Of a stretch of DNA of 20,442 nt, positions 7,102 through 14,385 are shown one piece after another. The notes under the pieces were generated by a model. That model saw only the letters and a list, made by a program, of their open reading frames with translations, searched no databases and was not told where the DNA came from. Within the stretch, counting starts at the first letter, position 1. Each line of letters starts with the position of its first letter. The stretch comes from a virus. The stretch is from positions 1 to 20,442 of IMG/VR virus record IMGVR_UViG_3300033148_001228; one strand, written 5' to 3'. The translations under genes were made by a program, and so were the position numbers.

Positions 7102-7452
7102 ATGCAGAAATACACAGGGGGCGGAGATAAACTATGGTCACTCAATGAAGATGACCCCTCTCTATGCGGAATAAACGACCTAACCTATGATTCGGTAGAA
7201 CAAATAGGAGATGGTGTTAAGAAGGACTTGTTCGAGATATTAATAAAAGGCGCTGCATTTAAACTAGCAACAGATGATAAGATAACTGAACAAGAACGGG
7301 ATATATTGCTATTTGCTATGGGTATAGATGAATACTACCCAAGGAAAGAAGCAAAGGAACAGGCTAAGTTTTACAAGATAAGCAACTTAAAGGTTAGGAC
7401 AATAAGATATCAAGTAGCACAAAAGGTGCTAAAGGAGATACAAGGTGAATAA
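7102..7452 (+). CDS. sigma-70 region 4-like small regulator
   Basis: The C-terminal half (about 61-114) reads like sigma-70 region 4: ITEQERDILLFAMGID parallels L-T-E-R-E-R-x-V-L-x-x-R-Y-G-L-D. It is followed by a helix-turn-helix (EQAKFYKISNLKVRTIRYQVAQKVLKEI, about 86-113) that parallels EEIAxxLGVSRERVRQIExxALxKLR. No region 2 (core-binding, -10 recognition) is visible in the first 60 residues, so it is not a complete sigma factor. It may be a phage-specific sigma-like activator, a polymerase-binding cofactor, or only a distant HTH protein. It starts directly after the methylase stop (AGAGGAAG site) and is followed by an 8-base overlap, so it is expressed with the terminase block and could switch on later genes. 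Confidence 0.6.
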   Translation: MQKYTGGGDKLWSLNEDDPSLCGINDLTYDSVEQIGDGVKKDLFEILIKGAAFKLATDDKITEQERDILLFAMGIDEYYPRKEAKEQAKFYKISNLKVRTIRYQVAQKVLKEIQGE

Positions 7453-8020
7453 CTACTGGGAAGATAACACCGTAACGCTAGGCTGGAAAGACTTTAAAGA
7501 TGACCGGCATGGAGACGTAACAGAAATAACTAACACTATCATAGAACTCCTACCATCTCTAGAGAAAGACTCTCTCATTGTAGAGGTAGGCTGTGGACAA
7601 GGTAGGAACCTGGCTAAACTAGAATCATTAGGATACACCAACTTAATAGGCATAGAGATAAACAAAGAGAACATAGAACAAATAAACACAGACTATCCAG
7701 ACCATAAGTTCAAGACACTCAATAGAGACGCTTACCTGGCTCTGTTAGATATTCACGCTAAACTAATCATTACTGCATCATCTGCATATCTAATGGACAA
7801 GTCCACAATAAGCCTAATACAAACAAGTTGTGACTACTACATAGCAGTAGAACCAACAACAAAGACTCACTTTACGCCATACGATACTAAATACAATCAC
7901 TATAACTATAAACAAATACTAGACAAAATGGTATATATTAGAGGAGTAGACTGCAAGTGGGACAACTACCAAGGCCACCTATTCTGTAAAAAGGAGTGCG
8001 TAACATGCCGACTAAACTAA
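7445..8020 (+). CDS. class I SAM-dependent methyltransferase
   Basis: Starts at GTG with AAGGAG 7 bases upstream, inside the end of the sigma-like gene. The SAM-binding loop EVGCGQGRN (47-55) and the following acidic strand end (LIGIEINKENIEQI, about 67-80) are clear. The rest is weakly conserved to my eye. The protein ends with a Cys-rich tail (CKKECVTC) that may be partly a by-product of overlapping the next gene. The substrate is unknown. It could act on the glycan, as its neighbour at 6514 does, or on a small molecule or nucleic acid. No DNA-methylase target motif such as DPPY is present, so a DNA-modifying role is unlikely. Confidence 0.8.
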   Translation: MNNYWEDNTVTLGWKDFKDDRHGDVTEITNTIIELLPSLEKDSLIVEVGCGQGRNLAKLESLGYTNLIGIEINKENIEQINTDYPDHKFKTLNRDAYLALLDIHAKLIITASSAYLMDKSTISLIQTSCDYYIAVEPTTKTHFTPYDTKYNHYNYKQILDKMVYIRGVDCKWDNYQGHLFCKKECVTCRLN

Positions 8021-8403
8021 CGGCTAAACAAGAAAAGTTCTGCCAAGAGCTAGTAAAAGGCGCAACACAAACAGACGCATATAAAGCAGCGTATAATGCA
8101 AAAAACATGCAACCAGAAGTTATTCACGTAGAGGCTTGTACACTAGCTAAGGACCATAAGATAGCCATAAGGATAGAAGAGCTAAAGAAACCCATACAGA
8201 AGAAATTTACCAAGACTGTCACTGATCTACTACAGGAGATTGAAGACCTTAAAGAAGATGACGATAAGAAACTAAGCCTAGACTGCATTAAAGAACAAGG
8301 CAAGATGCTAGGGTACTATGTTAACAAGATAGAAACCAAGATAGAGATATCTGACATGAGCAAGATACTGGATAGCATGGAAGATGGACCCAAGAATACT
8401 TGA
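8005..8403 (+). CDS. terS: terminase small subunit
   Basis: The N-terminus MPTKLTAKQEKFCQELVKGATQTDAYKAAY matches the Terminase_2 family (L-T-x-K-Q-E-x-F-x-x-x-Y), a DNA-binding helix-turn-helix that recognises phage DNA for packaging. The middle (about 70-100) is charged and helical, suited to oligomerisation. I place the start at ATG 8005, 8 bases after AAGGAG, because the in-frame GTG at 7996 lies within that site. The start overlaps the methyltransferase gene by 16 bases and the end overlaps the large subunit by 20. The length (132 aa) is normal for the family. Confidence 0.85.
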   Translation: MPTKLTAKQEKFCQELVKGATQTDAYKAAYNAKNMQPEVIHVEACTLAKDHKIAIRIEELKKPIQKKFTKTVTDLLQEIEDLKEDDDKKLSLDCIKEQGKMLGYYVNKIETKIEISDMSKILDSMEDGPKNT

Positions 8404-9940
8404 TAAACGGTGGAGGATTAACCACCTATACAAGATAATAGATAAACACGGTAATCTTATAACGTTCAAGTGTAACGATGAGCAGACATACCTATTCAAC
8501 AAGTACCAGAAACACAAACAAGAGAACCAGGTAACAGGGCTAAGAGAGCAGAACCTAAAGGCCCGACAGATTGGGTTCACTACATTTCACTGTATATACT
8601 ACCTAGATGAAATACTCTTCAATCGTAATAGACACGCTAGAGTTGTGGCACATAAGCAGAAGCTGTTGAACGAGATATTCGAGAAGATAGACATAGCATA
8701 CAAATACCTGCCTGATATGTTCAAGATGAAGACCAAGAACGAGACAGCACATAAAATATCATTTGAAGAGTCTAACAGTTCTATCTCTATTACCCTTGAT
8801 TGTCGTGGCGAGACAGTCCAACACTTACACGTTGCGGAGATGGCGTTTATCAAGAACCCTAAGAACTTTAAAGCAGGATCATTTAAGGCAGTGCCCAAGT
8901 CTGGCGATATAACCATTGAGACAACAGCCAATGGAGTGGGTAATGACTTCCATAACAGTTGGAAGAACCCGCGGCAGTGGAATAACAATTTCTTTAGTTG
9001 GCTAGATCACAAAGACTACATCACACCTTTAGTAGAAGGTGAGGTCATAACCGGCGCACATGATGACTACTTAGATGAAATAGGGGCAACCCCAGAACAG
9101 CGTAAATGGTGGTACTTTGAGTTATCAGAGCTAAGTGGTGACTTGGACTTAATGTTACAAGAGAACCCAGCAAGACCAGAAGACGCTTTTATTTCCAGTG
9201 GTAGACCAGTAATGCCTAATATTAAGTTTGATACACTCGAACCAGAGCGAGTAGAGATTACCCCTGATAAGATGATAGATAGATTCTTTGAGCCAGTTGA
9301 TGGCATGGAGATAACCAAAGAGCAAGCGGTTAAGCTAGGCATGGAGATAGACGATGTCTTAGAGTTCCACGTGGAACCTTCTGCTAAAGCACCACTCCGA
9401 GTATGGAAGAGGCCGGAAGATGGGAAGATGTACTGTATCGGTGGAGACGTTGCAGAGGGACTAGCTAAGGGTGACTATAGCTGTGGCTATGTGCTTTGTA
9501 TCGATGATTTCGAGATAGTGGCTAAGTGGCATGGACATACTGCGCCTGATGAGTTTGGCGTAGAGTTAGTCAAGCTAGCACGATGGTACAACAACGCAGA
9601 GATAGGGGTAGAGGTTAACAATCATGGTTTAGCTACACTTAACAAGATTAAATCTATTTACGATAACATATACTTTAGAGAGAACTACGATGAGATAGCA
9701 GATAATATGACACGTAAGATAGGGTGGCAAACTAACCTAAAGACTAAGCCACTGATGATATCTGAACTACATGAGTCGCTAAGGGATAAGTTATTAAAAG
9801 TCCATGACGAAGAGTTGCAAGGCGAAGTGGCTACGTTTGTCTATGATGATAATGGCTCAATGAACGCAACTGAGGGTTGTTATGATGACAGGGTTATAGC
9901 TGCGGCAATAGTGATACAGGTGTATAAAAGCATAGCTTAA
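8384..9940 (+). CDS. terL: terminase large subunit (ATPase and nuclease)
   Basis: DNA-packaging motor protein of 518 aa. ATPase domain: Walker A-like KARQIGFTT (59-67), Walker B strand HLHVAE with catalytic Glu152, and coupling motif ETTANG (179-184). RNase H-like nuclease domain: Asp355 in CIGGDVAEG, Glu410 in GVEVNNHG and the paired Asp501-Asp502 near the end are placed like the metal-binding acids. The acidic residue usually before the catalytic Glu is Ala here, a variation seen among terminases. No good ribosome-binding site precedes ATG 8384, so it probably depends on coupling to the overlapping small-subunit gene. The stop TAA lies inside the first copy of the 22-base repeat element. 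Confidence 0.95.
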   Translation: MDPRILDKRWRINHLYKIIDKHGNLITFKCNDEQTYLFNKYQKHKQENQVTGLREQNLKARQIGFTTFHCIYYLDEILFNRNRHARVVAHKQKLLNEIFEKIDIAYKYLPDMFKMKTKNETAHKISFEESNSSISITLDCRGETVQHLHVAEMAFIKNPKNFKAGSFKAVPKSGDITIETTANGVGNDFHNSWKNPRQWNNNFFSWLDHKDYITPLVEGEVITGAHDDYLDEIGATPEQRKWWYFELSELSGDLDLMLQENPARPEDAFISSGRPVMPNIKFDTLEPERVEITPDKMIDRFFEPVDGMEITKEQAVKLGMEIDDVLEFHVEPSAKAPLRVWKRPEDGKMYCIGGDVAEGLAKGDYSCGYVLCIDDFEIVAKWHGHTAPDEFGVELVKLARWYNNAEIGVEVNNHGLATLNKIKSIYDNIYFRENYDEIADNMTRKIGWQTNLKTKPLMISELHESLRDKLLKVHDEELQGEVATFVYDDNGSMNATEGCYDDRVIAAAIVIQVYKSIA

Positions 9941-9957
9941 CAATGGGGTATATAGTA
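9936..9957 (+). promoter_or_regulatory. 22-base intergenic element, copy 1
   Basis: CTTAACA (9936-9942), spacer ATGGG, GTATAT (9948-9953), AGTA. It contains the terL stop codon and precedes the portal gene. Of 22 positions, 15 are the same in all four copies in this window. There are 19 bases from its end to the portal ATG, 8 more than in the other copies. Likely a phage promoter or RNA control element; which of these is inference. Confidence 0.6.
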
Positions 9958-9978
9958 GCACATGTAAGGAGCTACTAT
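9952..9978 (+). promoter_or_regulatory. ribosome-binding-site hairpin at portal start
   Basis: Perfect 8-bp inverted repeat: ATAGTAGC (9952-9959) and GCTACTAT (9971-9978). The 11-base loop holds AAGGA of the Shine-Dalgarno sequence, and the right arm includes the first two bases of the portal ATG. The left arm begins inside the 22-base element. Such a stem could protect the 5' end of a transcript or gate translation. Confidence 0.55.
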
Positions 9979-11992
9979 GGTCTCACAAGAAATAAAGTCA
10001 AAGGCATTGCAGTTAGTAGATGAAAGCTTTACTAAGTTTGAGTCACAGAGGACCGACCTAGAGAAAGACTGGGTCAATTACGACAAGGCATGGCGAGTGT
10101 TGTATGCTCAAGACGCACAAACCTACGTAGGAGATAGCAAATACGCTACTCCGATTATTCAAGACAACATAGAAGCGATAGTGGCAAGAGGTAGTGAGGC
10201 CGTAAAGATAGGCGATAAGTCTGTCGCTGTAACGTCTGAGAACGGTGGGGATCAAGACGACCAAAAGGCCGAGCTATATAAAAAGGTTGCTATTAAACAA
10301 GGCTCTCTCCAAAAGGTAGATGAAAAGAAAGAATCATTATGGCGCATCGGGGCTAAATACGGCACAGGGTTTGTTAAACAGGTGTGGCTAGATGAAAAAG
10401 AAGATGTCACCACTCGAAAGGTTATAGATGGCATTGAGCTAGATGAAGATGGCGAGCCGTTGCTTAACGCTAATGGACAACCTATACCGAAGAAAGAAGT
10501 AATAGAAGAGACTAACGAGGTGTCTAAATATGTCGGACCTAGCTACGAGGTAATCACTGATCTTAGAGACATATACCAAGATAGATTTATTGAACGTATC
10601 AAAGACCAGCCTATAGTCATTCATGACTACTTTATTACATGGAAGGATATACAAAAAGGTGTAGACGCTGGTATTTACGACAAAGCAGTAGCAAACGAAA
10701 TTAAAGACTCCCCATTCAGGGACAAGAACGCTACACAGAGCCAATCAGAAGACGTTGTCTCCATGGTATCAGAGCGTGGCCAAATAGAGGGCATGTTAAA
10801 GGAATGGAAAATTAAAGAGGCGTGGGCATTGTTTGATCTGCAAGGCAAAGGTGAAGAAGAGCCGGTCATGATAGCAGTTGTGAATAACAAAGTGCTTGGC
10901 TTAATACCGAATCCATTCTGGCATAAAAGGAATCCTTTTGGCGACTGGAAGTATCGAGAGATAGAGGGGGAAGCTTATGGCATGGGCGCTATCCAGCCAG
11001 TGTATGACCTGTACTTAGATTATAATGATACAGTCAATCAATACAATGACGCTAAAGCGTTCCTATTAAACCCTGTCCTAACTCGTAGGTCTGGCGTGAA
11101 AACAGCTAATAAGAATATAAAGATAGAGCCTGGTGCAATACTGGATGTTAAACAGGATGGCGATATTAAAACATTACCGATGGACCTCCAACATATAATT
11201 ACAAACATCGGTGTACTTAATGACCTTGAAGCAAGGATTAATAAGGGCATGGGTGTTACTAATCTAATGAACGGCTCTGGCGATGAAAGCGATATAGATG
11301 ATACATATCGTGGTGCTAAGATGGTCGTTGCTCAGTCTGACAAGAAGTTCAGACGCATAGCTCGTAGGTACGAACAAGACCTATGGCAGTGGTGGCTAGA
11401 AAATGGTCTTATCCTTAACGGCCAATTGTTAAGTGAGCTAGGGCCATATTTTAATACAGGGGAGATTCCATTAAATGCTGATGCTTCACAGATAGTCGGG
11501 CAGTATAGTTTTAATGTTAAAGGCGTGGAGCAATTCTTCGACCTACAGGACAGACTAGAAAAGACAATGGTATTTGCAGACAGGTCTGTTGGCAAGCCTT
11601 GGGTTAACTCCAAGTTATTAGACGAACAGATAGCGGATATGATGGGCATACAAGATATAGACAAGGTAATCATTGACCCACCACCACCTGAGAAGAACCC
11701 AGACAAACCAGCTAGTGTAAGTTTAAGCCTTAACCCTAAAGACGGCGTAGGAGTAGCAGCGGTGGCATTACAAGTATTAGAACAGAATGGATACGATATA
11801 GACGCCAACATGGCCTTAGATGACGCTGATGTCATAACTAAACGTACTGCTCCAACAGCACTAATTAACTCTGGCTTCATGCCAGACAAGATAGAAGAAG
11901 ACGTAGGAGAAGGAACAGAGGGCATTGAAAAGAAAGTCGAGGTTACTACAGGCTCTAAGCCAAAAGTAACAAAGACAGTAAGCAAGACTTAA
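9977..11992 (+). CDS. portal protein
   Basis: The 671-aa product lies directly after the large terminase subunit and before scaffold and capsid genes, the standard portal position. The first 250 residues are helical and acidic (QRTDLEKDWVNYDKAWRVL; DNIEAIVARGSEAVKIGD). The central part (about 320-370: IPNPFWHKRNPFGDWKYREIEGEAYGMG, then a YDLYLDYNDTVNQ helix) resembles portal clip/stem regions of podovirus-type portals. The length is close to P22-like portals (about 725 aa) and longer than typical siphovirus portals. The end is Lys/Thr-rich (VEVTTGSKPKVTKTVSKT) and probably disordered. The name rests on context plus general pattern. The start ATG lies within a stem-loop, so translation may be controlled. 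Confidence 0.85.
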   Translation: MVSQEIKSKALQLVDESFTKFESQRTDLEKDWVNYDKAWRVLYAQDAQTYVGDSKYATPIIQDNIEAIVARGSEAVKIGDKSVAVTSENGGDQDDQKAELYKKVAIKQGSLQKVDEKKESLWRIGAKYGTGFVKQVWLDEKEDVTTRKVIDGIELDEDGEPLLNANGQPIPKKEVIEETNEVSKYVGPSYEVITDLRDIYQDRFIERIKDQPIVIHDYFITWKDIQKGVDAGIYDKAVANEIKDSPFRDKNATQSQSEDVVSMVSERGQIEGMLKEWKIKEAWALFDLQGKGEEEPVMIAVVNNKVLGLIPNPFWHKRNPFGDWKYREIEGEAYGMGAIQPVYDLYLDYNDTVNQYNDAKAFLLNPVLTRRSGVKTANKNIKIEPGAILDVKQDGDIKTLPMDLQHIITNIGVLNDLEARINKGMGVTNLMNGSGDESDIDDTYRGAKMVVAQSDKKFRRIARRYEQDLWQWWLENGLILNGQLLSELGPYFNTGEIPLNADASQIVGQYSFNVKGVEQFFDLQDRLEKTMVFADRSVGKPWVNSKLLDEQIADMMGIQDIDKVIIDPPPPEKNPDKPASVSLSLNPKDGVGVAAVALQVLEQNGYDIDANMALDDADVITKRTAPTALINSGFMPDKIEEDVGEGTEGIEKKVEVTTGSKPKVTKTVSKT

Positions 11993-12009
11993 CAACTTAG
12001 TATATATTA
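11988..12009 (+). promoter_or_regulatory. 22-base intergenic element, copy 2
   Basis: CTTAACA (11988-11994), spacer ACTTA, GTATAT (12000-12005), ATTA. The portal stop codon lies inside CTTAACA, as at copy 1. AGAGG follows immediately, and the ATG of the next gene comes 11 bases after the element. No stable stem around this ribosome-binding site was found. Confidence 0.6.
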
Positions 12010-12020
12010 AGAGGTGCATT

Positions 12021-12239
12021 ATGGAAGATGGCGATAGATTAGCATTAGCTAATTTTTTTAAAGAACATAGAGAAGTTTTGCAGTGTCTGCAATCGTACCT
12101 TGACATGAAGATAGACCAGATAACAAAAGATACAATCGAGTATATAACTCGTAATGATATGGATACTCTGTTAATTGCTAAGGGCAAGATTGAAGCTTAT
12201 CAGGAATTAAAAGAGTTAGACGCCGACCTAGAGTCGTAA
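12021..12239 (+). CDS. small hypothetical protein between portal and scaffold
   Basis: The 72-aa, acidic, helix-forming product (FFKEHREVLQCLQSYLDMKID, then AKGKIEAYQELKELDADL) has no signal or membrane segment. It is preceded by copy 2 of the 22-base element and AGAGG 7 bases before ATG, so it is convincingly expressed. Small helical proteins are often found between portal and scaffold genes in phages, but I do not recognise a family. A head-assembly role is inference from position only. Confidence 0.75.
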   Translation: MEDGDRLALANFFKEHREVLQCLQSYLDMKIDQITKDTIEYITRNDMDTLLIAKGKIEAYQELKELDADLES

Positions 12240-12272
12240 AACATTCGTCTGAGGACGTAAAAGGAGATTAGT

Positions 12273-13082
12273 ATGTCAGAACAATTAGAAGCGGTTATCG
12301 GAGAAGTAAGCAATCTATTCAGTGAAGAAGCCCCCGTAGAAAGCGAGGAAGCAATCGAAGAAGAGGTTACAGAAGAAGTTATTTCAGAAGATGCCGAGGA
12401 AGCCGAAGAAGAGGCTCCTGAAGAACCCGGTGAAGAAGACCCACCGCAAAAAGAGTCAAGAGCGCAGAAAAGGATTAGAGAGCTAGTTGCAGACAAGAAT
12501 GACCTTAAGGCACAGTTATCTGAAATACCCCAGTTAAGAGAGATGGTCCAACAGTTAATGTTGAGCCAGACCAAGCCTGAGGTAGTGCCAGAGGAAATTC
12601 CGCACTTTGAAGACCAAGCAGAATATGCGAAGTTCATAGAAGACAGGGCAACAACTAAGGCGCAAGAGATGATAAAAGAACAACTTGAGCCATTACAAAG
12701 CCAGCAGAGAAGCAATGCATATACTAATACTATAGAGCGTTGGTTTGTTTCTAATCCAGCAGCACGGGAAGTTCAGAAAGCGATGGATGATTTAAGCGCG
12801 AAATTATCTAACGAAGAGCGAGCATTCTACGAGAATCAGATCATTGGAGGCAACACTTCAATACTAGATATATTGAGCCTACAAGCAAATAGCGCTAACT
12901 CAGGCTTGCTAACTAAAGCGACTAAGGCAGCAGCAGCCAAGGCGGCTCTCCCTAGTAGCAAGAAAGCAACCAAGTCCGCAGGGACAGGGCGATTGTCTAA
13001 TAAAGAAGCAGTAGCCACAGCATATAAAAATAAGAAGTTCCAACCAGTATTAGAAAGTATGATGGATGGGATGTTTAATTAA
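12273..13082 (+). CDS. capsid scaffolding protein
   Basis: Recognised by composition and place. Residues 1-60 are overwhelmingly Glu/Asp with Pro and Ala. A helical, coiled-coil-like section follows (about 62-100, AQKRIRELVADKNDLKAQL), and the final part is basic and Ala/Lys/Ser-rich (about 215-245). An acidic start, coiled-coil middle and basic capsid-binding end is the usual layout of internal scaffolds, and the gene lies directly before the major capsid gene. AAAGGAG precedes the ATG. No protease motif was noticed, so it is not evidently a fused protease-scaffold. Confidence 0.85.
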   Translation: MSEQLEAVIGEVSNLFSEEAPVESEEAIEEEVTEEVISEDAEEAEEEAPEEPGEEDPPQKESRAQKRIRELVADKNDLKAQLSEIPQLREMVQQLMLSQTKPEVVPEEIPHFEDQAEYAKFIEDRATTKAQEMIKEQLEPLQSQQRSNAYTNTIERWFVSNPAAREVQKAMDDLSAKLSNEERAFYENQIIGGNTSILDILSLQANSANSGLLTKATKAAAAKAALPSSKKATKSAGTGRLSNKEAVATAYKNKKFQPVLESMMDGMFN

Positions 13083-13093
13083 AGGAGTAAATT

Positions 13094-13990
13094 ATGACAG
13101 CAGTAGATAATACATATAACAGAATAGGTTTAAGAGAGGATTTAACTGATATCCTAACACTAATCAGTCCAACAGAAACGCCAATGTTCTCAGAATTTGG
13201 TAGAGCGACAGCTAAGGCTACCTTGCATGAATGGCAAACAATAGCACTTGCTGATGCAGCAGCTAACGCACAGTTAGAGGGTTTTACAGCATCGTATGCG
13301 GCTAGTACACCAACGGTTAGAGTAAATAACTACACTCAAATCCTTGGCAAGACAATCGAAGTATCAAGAACAGCTAACTCTGTTGATAAAGCAGGTCGTA
13401 GCTCTGAAATAGGGTTCCAAACTACAAACAAGTTAAAAGAACTTGCTACTGATATCGAGTACGCATTAGTTAACGGTACAGCAAACGCAGGAGCATCAGG
13501 AACGCCTAGACAGCTAAAAGGTACACTAGCTTTCACTACAAGTAACATTGTAACAGCAGGTTCAGCAGCATCTGCAGTAACGGCGTTAACAGAAGACCAC
13601 TATAACGAGTTACTACAGACTATTTTCGAGAATGGCGGTAATCCAAACACTACTTACGTTGCAGGATATAACAAACGTAAGATAAGTGCTTTTACATCTC
13701 CAGGAAACAGAAACGTTTCTACAGATGATAAGCGATTGGTTGCTAATATCGATGTCTATGAGTCTGATTTCGGACTACAGGAGATTATTTTAGATAGATA
13801 TATGCCTAAAGCATCACTATTGGCTATTGATAAGACCTTGTGGAGAGTGGCTATGCTAGACGCTCCTAAGGTTGAGAAGATGGCTAAGGTCGGTGACGCA
13901 CAGCGAGCAATGATAGTTGGTGAACTTACTCTTGAGGCTCTTAACGAGCAGTCAGGTGGTAAAATAACCAATCTTACTACTTCCGGGTAG
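13094..13990 (+). CDS. major capsid protein, SU10-like HK97 fold
   Basis: The 298-aa product matches the SU10 major capsid family (DUF5309): GLREDLTDILTLISPTETPMFS (12-33), then THE-like LHEWQT (44-49), TPTVRVNNYTQIL (72-84), ISV-like TIEVSRTANSVDKAGRSSE (86-104) and the long backbone helix LATDIEYALVNG (about 116-127). No N-terminal delta domain is present, consistent with the separate scaffold gene. AAAGGAG lies 6 bases before ATG, flanked by a weak 5-bp stem (13076-13080 with 13090-13094). It is followed at once by a strong terminator, as suits a very highly expressed gene. Confidence 0.92.
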   Translation: MTAVDNTYNRIGLREDLTDILTLISPTETPMFSEFGRATAKATLHEWQTIALADAAANAQLEGFTASYAASTPTVRVNNYTQILGKTIEVSRTANSVDKAGRSSEIGFQTTNKLKELATDIEYALVNGTANAGASGTPRQLKGTLAFTTSNIVTAGSAASAVTALTEDHYNELLQTIFENGGNPNTTYVAGYNKRKISAFTSPGNRNVSTDDKRLVANIDVYESDFGLQEIILDRYMPKASLLAIDKTLWRVAMLDAPKVEKMAKVGDAQRAMIVGELTLEALNEQSGGKITNLTTSG

Positions 13991-13992
13991 TA

Positions 13993-14001
13993 GGTATATT
14001 G
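13993..14001 (+). promoter_or_regulatory. half-site of the 22-base element
   Basis: GGTATATTG occurs three bases after the capsid stop and matches the second half of element copy 3 exactly, but CTTAACA is not found at the expected distance upstream. It touches the terminator stem. It may be a decayed element or chance. Confidence 0.25.
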
Positions 14002-14039
14002 GGGATATGGGCGCACCTCCCGTATCCCCTTCATTCCTT
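14001..14039 (+). terminator. intrinsic-type terminator after capsid gene
   Basis: Left arm GGGGATATGGG (14001-14011), 7-base loop, right arm CCCGTATCCCC (14019-14029). This gives 10 Watson-Crick pairs plus one T-G pair. A T-rich run (TTCATTCCTT) follows. It is the only strong terminator seen in the window and separates the capsid gene from the glycosyltransferase unit. Read-through probably feeds the next genes, since no full promoter-like element follows. Confidence 0.8.
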
Positions 14040-14060
14040 GAGGTGCATGAAAGGTGCAAC

Positions 14061-14378
14061 ATGACAGTAGAATTTATAAACAATCCCAAAGACCCCGATG
14101 CTATATATTGGCGCAAGCAGAAACTCGTATTAGACCCAGCCTACGTGAATAAAGTAGCGTCTATGATGCGTAACTTTAAAAACGATAGGACAGCTAATAA
14201 AGGTTGGTCCAAAAACAGAGACCTTAAATGGTTTGGCTCTATACCTGCCGAGGTGTGGTATGATAAGATACAAGAAAGTGACGACCAAAGGTACTGGCAA
14301 AGAGACAAGTACAAGAACACTAAGAAATGGCTCAATGAGAACCCCTGGTTTAGATCAGAAGACCACATAGTAAGGTAG
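14061..14378 (+). CDS. small basic hypothetical protein, 105 aa
   Basis: I place the start at ATG 14061 (AAAGGTG 5 bases upstream, sequence MTVEFINNPKD). An open frame extends back to an ATG at 14007, but that lies within the terminator stem and has no ribosome-binding site. The product is rich in Trp, Lys, Arg and Asp (for example KWFGSIPAEVWYDKIQ and RYWQRDKYKNTKKWLNENPWF), probably compact and soluble, with no membrane segment. I do not recognise it. It sits 7 bases before the glycosyltransferase gene, and the two are likely co-expressed. Confidence 0.75.
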   Translation: MTVEFINNPKDPDAIYWRKQKLVLDPAYVNKVASMMRNFKNDRTANKGWSKNRDLKWFGSIPAEVWYDKIQESDDQRYWQRDKYKNTKKWLNENPWFRSEDHIVR

Positions 14379-14385
14379 GTGCAGA

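Noticed and set aside
11332-11985. 217-codon open frame on the minus strand
   Set aside because: It is opposite the portal gene, with a Ser/Leu/Cys-rich translation typical of antisense shadows and no family pattern.
12200-12715. 171-codon minus-strand frame with long Ser runs
   Set aside because: The Ser runs are the reverse of the Glu-rich scaffold start (GAA/GAG read backwards). Not a gene.
14007-14060. Longer N-terminus for the 105-aa gene, starting at ATG 14007
   Set aside because: That ATG is inside the terminator stem with no ribosome-binding site. The ATG at 14061 has AAAGGTG in front.
14047-14064. Five-codon minicistron (MKGAT) overlapping the start at 14061
   Set aside because: Such short frames arise often by chance, and nothing shows it is translated.
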